A DNA stretch of 64,000 bases, from positions 1-64,000 of the forward strand of contig CALNHX010007796.1 of assembly GCA_940337035.1 (NCBI GenBank). The letters are read 5' to 3'. The notes beneath the pieces are model-generated. The model was not told where the DNA came from. It saw only the letters and a list, made by a program, of their open reading frames with translations, and did no database searches. This DNA is from Agriotes lineatus (taxonomy: Eukaryota; Arthropoda; Insecta; Coleoptera; Elateridae). Below, one piece after another: positions 35,580 to 44,804 of the stretch (within the stretch, counting starts at the first letter, position 1; every line of letters begins with the position of its first letter). Position numbers and translations under genes: made by a program.

Positions 35580-36574
35580 TCGATTTAATTCACGACACTC
35601 TGCGGCCTCGAAAAACTATTAATCCACCCGGACGCCTACAGTTTGCTGATTACATCAAAGACCTTAACGTTGCTAATGTGCTGCTAGCTAAACCTAAACA
35701 GCAAAAGAAGCCAACCCCGACTGGTAATACAGGAAAAAACGAAATGGAAACTGATAACTGCGAGTCCGATTTAGAATATAAATTAAAAACACCAGCTACT
35801 CATCCAAGTCCACATTAAAAAGGTTCAGTCAGAAGAACGCCGATAAGGAAACGCCTCCAAAAAAGAGCCGTTAGAAAAACGCCTCTAAGGCAGATGTCAT
35901 CAACACCAAAAACGAAGGGAATTCTAGATTGGGTGCATCTTAAACTTTAAAATTACACCATGAAATTCTGATTTTATTACTTGCAGCCTTTTTAATTTGA
36001 AATGTCGTGCACCTCAAACTACAGTTTTGTAAATTGCTAGCGAATTTTTAGAAAATAAGACATTCTGCTGTACATTTATATTTATATTATTAAGTATTAT
36101 ACGAAATAAGAACAATATATTTGTTTATTACAAAGTGTTTGTGTTTTTTATTTCTACTCTGCTTTTGTTTTTTTCTCGAATCTGCAATAATTACAAAGTC
36201 TAAAGCTAAAATATTAGTATTTGCAGTTATTTTACAGTTACAAAGTGTAAAATTTCAAAAAATCAATCTACGGTTTCAAAAAATCAATCTACGATTTCAT
36301 AATGGCGTGATATAATTTAAAAAATTGTGATTTCTTTTAATTTTGGGCGATACATTTTATAGAAAAGTGTAAAACATTTCCAAATTTTTCAACGAAATTG
36401 TGTGTTTTATTCAAGTTTATGTTAATTTGTGATCAACATACATCTATTTCCATCAAAAGTACAAGAATTTTTGAATTTTGTTTATCGAAATGCTTGTGGT
36501 AAAAGATTTTTTCAACGAAATTGCTATTTCTTTTAATTTTGAGTAATGCATTTTATAAAAAGTGTAAAACATTT

Positions 36575-36942
36575 GCAAAATTATGCATAGTTTATGTAAC
36601 ATGATGTCGATTTTTGTAAAAATTTATGTGATATGGCGTGTAATTGTGTGATTTTTGTTCAATTTTCGTCGTGTGTTTAGTAAAAATGTCGTTTTTTGTA
36701 TAATTTCAAGTGACATGATGACAGTTTTTGTATAATTTATATGACATGAGGTCGATTTTTGTGAAAATTTATGTTAGGTGCTGTATGACTGCGTGATTTT
36801 TGTTCAATTTTCATCGTGTGTTGAATGAAAATGTCGTTTTTTGTATAATTTCAAGTGATATGATGACAGTTTTTGTATAATTTATGTGACATGGTGTCGA
36901 TTTTTGTGAAAATGTATGTGAGATGCTGTATGATTGCGTAAT
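36575..36942. repeat. 145-bp tandem repeat, right arm
   Basis: Mirror of 32443-32808. The phase marker GTGA/GTAA recurs at about 36648, 36793 and 36938, again 145 bp apart. Confidence 0.85.
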
Positions 36943-38615
36943 TTTATTCAAATTTTTGTTACTTTGGGGGTCAACACATACGTCTTTTCGTAATTTTTGT
37001 GTGTTTCTATTCAAATTTATTTTCATTTGTCGTCAACACAGACGTATTTTCGTAAAATTTTACTATTTTTTAATGAAAGTTGTATAAAAATATTGTTTTT
37101 TGTCGTTTTGCAGAATTTAATGTGACAAGATGCCGATTTTTATAAATTTTCATGGGAGATGCTGTCGATTTTCTAAAATTTTAAACGAAATGCTTTGGAA
37201 ATTGCATGTTTTTATTCAAATATTAGTAATTGAAGCTATTTTTCACATACAAAGTATCGAAAATTCATATAAATTGAACTACGATTTCATAATTGTGTGA
37301 TGTACTTTAATAAATTACGGTTTATTTGTTAAACGTTTGCAAAATTATGCTTAGAAATAACTCTTAAAACTTTTTTACATCATTTTTTCGGTACTATAAA
37401 GTCGCTTTGTAAAGATTTTCAACGAAATTGTGCGTTGTATAAAAATATTGTTTTTTGTCGTTTTTGCTGAATTTAATGTGACAAGATGCCGATTTTTATA
37501 AATTTTCTACGTATTTTCGTAATTTTGCGTGCTTTTATTCAAATTTATTTTAATTTGTCGCCAACACATAAGTCTTTTCGTAAATTTTTTACAAGAAAAA
37601 ATGGTTTGACTTATATTTTTACAAGTATCCCTTGTCTTATTTGCAAACGATATTGAAAAGCTATTTTTTTCAACGAAATTGTCTGTTTTTATTCAAATTT
37701 ATGGGGACAACCATTCTTATACAATAAGACTCGGATATCTTCGGAACACGGTAGCTGAAAGCAACGCACCACCCTTTCTTACCTATATGAGTAAGAAAAA
37801 AATAGCCATACAAAAAATTATATTAGTAGGCATGTTTAGTTGACAAATGTCATAATTAAAATTAGTCAAGCCTTCTCCAATACTTGCTACTATGTTTATC
37901 TCTTTCTTTACGTATATCTTCTTGTTCATGTTATCTTATTGCTGATATATATAATTGTGACCGACAGGCAACGATCTGTTAGGCCATTTGAGGATGACGA
38001 AATAGAAAGTTCTGCAGAGTCGGTGATATCATAGCAAATTCCATTGCGAATAATTACGCATTTTATGTTTATCTCTTTCTTATTCAAGCAATACGTATTA
38101 TCAGTATTTCAGGAATATACTAAAATAAAATTTGTAACTCGTTTTATATTACGATCTGCCTTTAGCTCTTATCGCCCATTTAATTTTTAAACTAGCTGTT
38201 GTAATTTATAAGCGGCTAAAACTCAGTCGAAAATAACATTTAAAATTTATTTATAATATGAATATGGAAGTGTAATGTCAGAACAGCTAAGTGGTACAAT
38301 GTTCAAACCTTTAAAACCAAACAAAACACAGGCACCGACCTGTTTTAGAAAGGGAACTTAGACGGAAATTTTCTATAGTAGATAGGGACAATGAGGATCT
38401 CGTTAATCCAGCCATATAGCAGGCACAAATTATAAAATAATTAATAAGCTGTTACAAATCTAATTTTTTAAAAATGTATCTACCTTTAAACACAATAAGC
38501 TATACATTCCAGTTCTTATAAATCATATTTCTCAAAAAATAGACTGTTTTAAATTCGGGCAGCGTGACGACAGAGGTGCGAAATGGCGTTTCGTTCAAAT
38601 CCTATATATTCAACA

Positions 38616-38690
38616 GACCTCGATAGCTCAACGGTAGGGTCCTGAGGCTGTTGGCCAGAAAACTAGGGTTCGAATCCCACTTGGGCCCGA
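38616..38690 (+). tRNA. tRNA-like sequence, right arm (probably not functional)
   Basis: Mirror of 30553-30627 with one or two substitutions (GGCCAGAAAAC here, GGCCGGAAAAC on the left). A- and B-box motifs are intact, but the cloverleaf is poor. Confidence 0.4.
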
Positions 38691-38800
38691 CGCAAATAGC
38701 TTTTTTTAAATATAAATAGTCCTGTGAATGCACGAGAAAGACAGCCAAGGGGGCAGAAGAGTGAGATAGATCTAGCAGTTTGAAATTCAAATATTTCCGC

Positions 38801-39279
38801 GACTATTCAACTCACCCCTTCAAGTTAACTATTCACCAATCATAATTTAGTATTTATGTCATTTGCCACCAATCAGCGTAAAATTGTGCAACAATTCCGC
38901 TAGCGGAGTTTTAATGACAATTTTTTTCTCTTCCTGTGACATTTATTTAACTTCCTGTAAAACTAATCAAATATGATATTAGAAATGTCAAATTTGACAA
39001 ACAATTTATTTTACGTCAACAGATTTTTATTTTCAAAGAGGACGTGATAAAATTGATTAATTACTAAGAAATGTCAATTTTGTTCGTTGAATAGTCCTTC
39101 AAATGCCGCTTGCAGCCGACGAATTGCATGAATTTTTGTCAAAGTGTTTATTCGTGTTTATTGCTTCAAAATTGGTCTCGTGCTGTCGCACTCGACCAAT
39201 TTATATCGAAGCAATAAACACTCATACACTTTGACAAAAATTTTCGGCAATTCGTCGACCGCTCGCGGTATTGTATATG
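38801..39279. mobile_element. 479-bp insertion present only in the right arm
   Basis: The left arm reads continuously where the right arm has an extra 479 bp between ATATTTCCGC and AAAATTCAAAATT. The first part (38801-39096) begins GACTATTCAA and ends TTGAATAGTC, a perfect 10-bp inverted repeat. The second part (39117-39260) is a strong hairpin with the stem motif GTCAAAGTGTTTATTCGTG... / ...CATACACTTTGAC. It looks like a small foldback insertion made after the palindrome formed. Confidence 0.65.
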
Positions 39280-39502
39280 AAAATTCAAAATTAAAACGAC
39301 TACAGTGCGAAGTGCGCACGCAGAAAACAAAGATGGCGGACATCCCGGGAAGTTTAAAATTCAAAAATTGAACTTAGAAAAAAATCTGAAAACATTTAAA
39401 TTTCAAATATTCGCGCCAGAAATCCAAGATGGCCGCCCGTAGTCCGACGCGTAATTTTAATCGGAAGCTAATGCGTAATTTAATCAGTAGCACATGTGAA
39501 AA

Positions 39503-39640
39503 TTAATTAGATCAAACCGCGAAATTAATTAGATCAAACCGCGAAATTAATTGGGTCAATCCGCGAATTAAAATTAAAACCGCGAAATCCGCGAATAAAA
39601 CCGCGAAAACCGCGAATAAAACCGCGAATTACACCGCGAA
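39503..39640 (-). repeat. CGCGG-rich tandem zone near the right terminus
   Basis: Reverse complement of the zone at 30078-30212, with units ATTAGATCAAACCGCGAAAT and AAAACCGCGAAT. Confidence 0.8.
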
Positions 39641-39688
39641 TCAAAATTTGATTGACAACTATCAAAAACAAGGTGCATCTATTCTACT

Positions 39689-39694
39689 CAGGGT
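39689..39694. repeat. 6-bp target-site duplication, right copy
   Basis: CAGGGT follows the palindrome's last base and matches 30024-30029. Confidence 0.8.
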
Positions 39695-39845
39695 TTAATG
39701 CAACTGCAGAACGATTTAACAGCCATCTCCGAAGCGTCAAAAAACATTTGTTATTGCTCAATCCGAGAAAGTCTATTGTACTAGTTTTTGCAGCTAAAGA
39801 TGCAAGACATAATTTAGTCTCATTACAGTATAATCTAAGAATCCG
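39695..39845 (+). pseudogene. non-LTR reverse transcriptase, fragment c
   Basis: FNSHLRSVKKHLLLLNPRKS followed by IVLVFAAKDA is the segment that normally follows the YADD box of jockey/CR1-like reverse transcriptases (consensus LNPxKSxxxxF). It continues fragment b, confirming that the 9.66-kb palindrome was inserted into this ORF. The similarity ends where a tRNA-derived SINE begins. Confidence 0.75.
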
Positions 39846-40172
39846 GGTAACGCAGTTGGGAAAGCGCTAGGCTTGCATTAAGCAAGTCCTCGGTTGGAAT
39901 TCCGCGTCGGCCGGAATTTTGCCGCATCCTTGGCGATTGGAATCGAGCTCGGTGAGACCATTCACAGTTGGGCAAAAAATTAACTGTGTTCCAGTCAAAA
40001 CCATAGATCTAAGAGATAGAGTCGCAAGGTCAACACATCACAATGGTTGCTGCGTAAGCACAAAAGGCGCGCTCCAACTTTGTAATCCGAATTCGGCGCA
40101 AGTTGAGCATTGTACCGCCAGACGCAAGCGCAAAATTGCCAGCTTCTACACCGTAAGGTAAAAAGTTGTTAC
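39846..40172 (+). mobile_element. tRNA-derived SINE inserted in the LINE
   Basis: The head has an A-box-like TAACGCAGTTGGGAAAGCGC and a B-box-like GGTTGGAATTCC, followed by a non-coding body ending CTACACCGTAAGGTAAAAAG. The ACACCGTAAGGTA end motif also occurs in the repeat at 24338-24897. Confidence 0.65.
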
Positions 40173-40266
40173 AAATAATACATGCATACAATATAATCTA
40201 ATTCAGTTTTAATAAATGAGCAAATGTTATTCTTTTTTATATTATAGATATATTAAAAACAAATAT

Positions 40267-40560
40267 TTTATTTATTTATTTATTTATTTATTTATGTCGT
40301 ACTCAGCCAACAGCCGTTAGGCCAATTATAGGCGTCGCTGTACATTTATGGGGACTTCCAACCCCACTAACGACTGTCATGATGTTATTATATCATCCGG
40401 GACCAACTATTTTCGTGGAAGCCGTATCACGAGGCCCCGAGCGAAGCAACCGTGGTACTCCCATCCAAGTTCTGACCAGAAAGAGCGTTGCTTAACTCTA
40501 CTGATCGAACGTGGACGCTTGTTCAAGCTACACCACCCAGGACTTTTTATTAAAAAGAGA
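40267..40560 (-). mobile_element. 5S rRNA-derived SINE (SINE3-like)
   Basis: On the minus strand 40447-40540 reads like the internal promoter half of 5S rRNA: GATCAGTAGAGTTAAGCAAC (A-box region) and ACTTGGATGGGAGTACC (C-box region). A unique body follows, then a 3' tail of about seven AAAT units (40267-40295). The partial 5S match, body and tail make this a 5S-headed SINE rather than a 5S rRNA gene. Confidence 0.7.
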
Positions 40561-40599
40561 AGTATAATTGCATCTGAAATATTCTGTTTGTAGACTGGT

Positions 40600-40717
40600 A
40601 GACCAGTTGACCTGATATTATATCATGTCAACTGAACTATGCCCGTTTTCCGCACTTGTACTATTTAGTATTTTTTTTATTATGTAATTTTTGGTGTAAG
40701 TACTGGAAATAAATGTG

Positions 40718-40750
<33 letters not shown>
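40600..40750 (+). mobile_element. 3' end of the interrupted LINE with (ATT)n tail
   Basis: GGTGTAAGTACTGGAAATAA followed by ATGTGTTTATTATT and about nine ATT units resembles the 3' UTR and microsatellite tail of CR1/jockey-like elements. It lies in the right order and orientation to be the end of fragments a-c. The link is inferred. Confidence 0.4.
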
Positions 40751-41826
40751 ACTCTTAGAGTTGGCTGAGTTGTCATAATACACATAAAAGAAACATTCTA
40801 AACAATCTTAACTGTTAAAACTGAATGTTGGACCTTCTTCAAAGTTTTTGTCTTATTCGCAAGTTAATAATTAAGTAAAATGTCACTGAGTTGAAGATAT
40901 ATATTTGGAACGAGTCACGCACTAATTCGAAGCTAACCTTTTGATTATGCTTGCTTCTACATTTTTTTATTTTATTTGATATTTATAATACAATGTAACG
41001 CAAATTTAGGAAGGTACAGCTTTCATTTTAGTAAAACGAAATTTGTAAATAATGTTAAATGTATTGCCCGCATTTAGACGTTTAATTTTTGTAAAATTTA
41101 AATAGTTACGATTATCTTAATACGCATTTATGGAAACACATTAATTTAAAGTTGAGTTAAAAACATATGTATTGGTACTGTAGCTTTTTAAATCTGTACT
41201 TATTTGTTTTTACTATTAATCAAATAACTAATATACTTTAACGATATCTAATGTCGCCGTGCTTTGTTGTAAACTGTGTTATCTAATTGCTATGATAATT
41301 ATGAATTTCAAATAGATGCTTGCCCGTTAAAAAAAATGTATCCGTGCATCAATAGAAATATCACTGTTTATACTTTCAAATGAAATTATCGACTTAATAT
41401 GTCTAAATCGAAGATAATTAAACGTGTCTGCAAGCATGTTCATTATTATTTAGAATAAGTGCATATCATAATGAAATCTGAGCCGAACGTTTAACACTTT
41501 TCTCGTATACATATAGCCCCCTAACGCTAAAGTAACCCCAAGTAGTACGTTTGTGCAAATATCACATTGGCACATTCCTATGGAGTCAAGTAGAAGCAAT
41601 GTCAAGGGTAAATGTTATCCGTAAGATGATACTAAGTATAATTCTACTGTTTTAACTATGATAGCATCTAAAGAAAAACTATTTTCAATAAGTACTTAAT
41701 GCTATCTAATCTACTAGAAAGATTAATATAATACTGTAAACAAGAGAAATTAAAATAAAAACACATGATAAGAGACCTTTTCTATATTAATTTAAGCCAC
41801 TATTGTATACTTTGCATCATATTATA
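40751..41826. other. unassigned AT-rich sequence
   Basis: I see no gene, RNA or repeat boundary in this stretch. All frames are heavily stopped. Confidence 0.3.
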
Positions 41827-43025
41827 CAGTGACCCCCAAAAAGTTGGCTTCATATGGGAAAGTTTTTATTTTTAATTAAAAAAATATTTACGGCGATAAT
41901 TTGTGCATGTCGAAAAACCTATTTCGCCCTTATCAAATATACCGAGTAATTTTTACTTATTTCAAATGTTTTTCGAAATTGTCAAAATCCAAAGAGTGGA
42001 AATTAAGTAATATTTCAGTGATTTTTACTTCCCTCGTCTGAAAGACGAAGGAAGTATTGTAATCACGAAAAAGTAATCTTTCTTCAGATCTTCACGTTTC
42101 AAGGTCACTAGATGACGAAAAAGAGGTTTTCTCAATTCCGTCAGTCTATCTGTCTGCCTGCCTGTCTGTCTGCCTGTTGCCAGTATAGCTCAAAAACTAT
42201 TTGTTGGAGGAAGACGATATTTTGCATACATATTATATATCTACCTAGCATGAAACCGGTACAATTTCATACAAATATATACAGGATGAGCACCTTAAAG
42301 AAATAAAATTTTGTTTACTTTTGGGTTAATTTTGAAATAGAAAGAAGTAATAACTTTCACATAGGTCAGGTTTTATATTTTCCAAAAATTAAATTCAACC
42401 GATAGAGGATAATGTCACAAAAGAGTAAAAACATTTCAACCATAACACCGTTCTGTTCAAGAGAGGCGCGCGCCAGTCTTATTTGAAAGAGGCTCTATAG
42501 CGTAGTTGGATTTATCGGTGCAGATACAATCTTTATGTAGGGGTGCGGTTACGATCGCTCTGCAGATGCGGAGGGTTCAAACTCCAGTGGGATACATTTT
42601 TTTAAATTTAAAAATGTATTTAATTTATTAGAAACGTGATTTTTACTCCTTACTTTATTTGATTTTTAAAATTATTTAGTGCCGACGAGGGAAGTTCTGG
42701 GTAAAGCCTTTTACAGATGTTTTAAAAGTGTATTAGATTTAGCTAACTGAACAATGTTAAGGCCAGAAAACACTTATTTGTCTTTAACTTTAATAAAAAT
42801 GTAATTTTTTAATTCTTTTAATATTTTTAAAAATTTCACACTCCAAGACTTAGTGTTAAAATAATTTTTTTAGGTGAAAACTGAAGGTCGATAATTGGAA
42901 AAACTAATGCAAAACGTTAATTACTTCTTTAGATTTTTTATTATTTACCGAAAAGTAATATGCTCGCATAATTCTTACGTTTTTGCTGTAAGGCGGTTTT
43001 TAGGAGAAATATTTTTCAACTAGTT
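41827..43025 (+). mobile_element. MITE copy A, interrupted by another repeat
   Basis: Starts TATACAGTGACCCCCAAAAAG. Both halves (41827-42026 and 42721-43025) match, in inverse orientation, the continuous element at 51082-51527: TTGTCAAAATCCAAA, TTAGCTAACTGAACAA and TTTTTTATTATTTACCGAAA. The middle 42027-42720 is a copy of the tRNA-containing repeat. The right terminus is lost. Confidence 0.65.
42027..42720 (+). repeat. tRNA-containing repeat family, copy 3 (full length)
   Basis: Begins ACTTCCCTCGTCTGAAAG. It has GTCTGCCTGCCTGTCTGTC, CTCAAAAACTATTTGTTGG and ACAGGATGAGCACCTTA, a tRNA-like region with CTCTATAGCGTAGTTGGA and GAGGGTTCAAACTCCAG, and ends GACGAGGGAAGTTCTGG plus GCCTTTTACAG. Its first 12 bases are the complement of GACGAGGGAAGT near its end, so it has short inverted termini. 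It is nested in MITE copy A. Confidence 0.7.
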
Positions 43026-44800
43026 TAAACCCGGCGGCATATGCCGCATTTAAAATGTAGGACGAATTTAATAACTTTGTAGCGGTGCTTTTTGATAGCT
43101 ACCTGCTTTTATTATTTAATTTAGTTTACTTTAAATTTGTTTATAATTAATTACCTCGGCTGCTAGCTCACTTTCGGCATCTGAGACCACACTCAGGGCG
43201 ATTCAGGTTACTATAATGTGGCCATGGGAGACAGCAATAAATACAAAGCCTTTACGCTTAAAATTTTATAAAATGTACCAATTATGGCATACATATAACG
43301 ACCCTAATTCCCTAATAGTTAGCTAATATTATACTAATCTACTTAATTAAGGATTAGTAATCTACTTTTACACTATATTAGTTTTTAAAATATAGGCACT
43401 AACCACTGTATTGTCCACTTAGCTCGCTTACGGTGCCGTTGTTAAGATTTCAAAGGCTGGGCTAGGCAGATGATGGCGGGAACGGGAACATATGTGGCTG
43501 TGGTCGCGGTGGCGTCCACCCTCGGCGTCTTTGCAGGTTGCCCTTTAATTTTGCTGCCAATTAATTCCTTGGACCAAAATGGGCTATCGTCACTGCTCTA
43601 ATTTGTTCACCTTCTCACACTGGTTTCGTTTGCCTTCGCGTCGAAGCAAAGGATCACGTCGGGTGACACAATTAACGTACACACCCCACACGGGATGCCA
43701 GCTTCTCACCCTCTGACCTCTTGCATCTGCCGCTATCACCCTTGTCCTCTCTCCCCCGAAGCTTGACCAGCGTAGAATTCAAACTCACCGTGTTATGCGC
43801 ACGCACATACGACTTAAATTTAAACTATAATTAATAATACAAATATACAAAAATATTGTAGCGATATGAACCGTACCCATTACAACTTTTGTTGCACTAA
43901 AGAAAGTTTTAAAAGCACGCTAGAGATTGGCAGTAAGGAAAAGTTCCAAAAAATATATTTTCAAATGGAAAGTCTCTGTAAAGGAAACGCTTGCCCCTGG
44001 AAGGCGTCCTAATTAATATGAGGTTGTTGGAACGCAGTCAAAAAAAAATCCGGAAAGAATTAATGCTCTTGTGACGTATGAGATTATATGTGAGAATTAT
44101 TTGCTCCACCGAAATAATTTTCAGCTGCCTGCAATCTGTGTTTCTTTTCAGGTTTAAGCCGTTGAGCGCCATAAAAATATAAATGCGGTAACTCAAGTCT
44201 CCAGTTACGCCGTTACTGATATTGTTAAATAACTCGATTAATTATTATTTCTTTGGCATTTTAAACTGGCATTATTATTATTATCTTTATAATAGCAACT
44301 ATAAGTAACTGTTTATAATGTTTATATGCTAGCGAGTTAATTTTCTTCTTAAATCGCTAGTAAATTAATAGTAGATTGCTTTACAAGTTAAGAAAAGTGA
44401 GAGTTTTCCAGCAAATGTAAAAGTTTTACGTGAGCATGGAATTTTCCAATGTGTTAAACATGCAATTTTTCCGTGTAGTTGACAAAAATATCTTTTTAAA
44501 TAATTTTGGTCAAAGTAGGAAGCGTAATGTTTACTGTACTGTATAAATATAAATAACCAATATACATTATAGAATACTTGAAAATGGATGAATCTGTTAT
44601 TAATTCATTTAGTTTCAATTTAAACTGCAGTGTTCTATAGCAGCTACTTGGCGCATTCGGTTACTTATTTAAAAATAGACCTGCGTTTTTCACATATCTC
44701 AGCGGTCGTGCTTTTAAAAACATGATGTTTGTATTTACTTATTTTACAGTACTGCAATTAAAGTGATAATAAATAAATCGATCAAATATTTATTTGCTTT
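43026..44800. other. unassigned; GC-richer block at 43430-43800
   Basis: No gene is recognised. 43430-43800 has clearly higher GC and CT-rich runs but stops in all frames. It might be a fragment of an LTR or an untranslated exon. Confidence 0.25.
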
Positions 44801-44804
44801 TATT

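Larger units (their letters stand above)
30030..39688. mobile_element. Polinton/Maverick-like giant foldback element (9.66 kb palindrome)
   Basis: The left arm (30030-34673) and right arm (34712-39688) are inverted copies over their whole length apart from a 479-bp segment present only on the right, small indels and scattered substitutions. The spacer is 38 nt. The element begins AGTAGAATAGATGCACC, ends with the exact complement GGTGCATCTATTCTACT and is flanked by CAGGGT on both sides. Six-base duplications, long inverted repeats and 5'-AG ends are known features of Polintons. The insertion splits a LINE reverse-transcriptase ORF whose coding sequence resumes beyond the right duplication, proving insertion. 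Each arm, outside to inside, has a CGCGG repeat zone, a tRNA-like sequence, AT-rich tandem repeats, one protein ORF and a tRNA-Leu gene. No polymerase B, integrase, ATPase, protease or capsid gene is visible, so it is non-autonomous. The Polinton assignment is inference from the ends and duplication. The palindrome itself is seen directly. Confidence 0.8.

Noticed and set aside
31400..37026. Short open frames mirrored in the palindrome arms (about 60-70 codons)
   Set aside because: They lie in AT-rich tandem repeats, occur as mirror pairs and have repeat-derived composition.
30553..38690. Second tRNA pair as a functional tRNA gene
   Set aside because: A- and B-boxes are present but anticodon and acceptor stems do not pair properly, so only a tRNA-like call is made.
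40447..40540. A genuine 5S rRNA gene
   Set aside because: Only the internal promoter half matches and it is followed by a body and AAAT tail.
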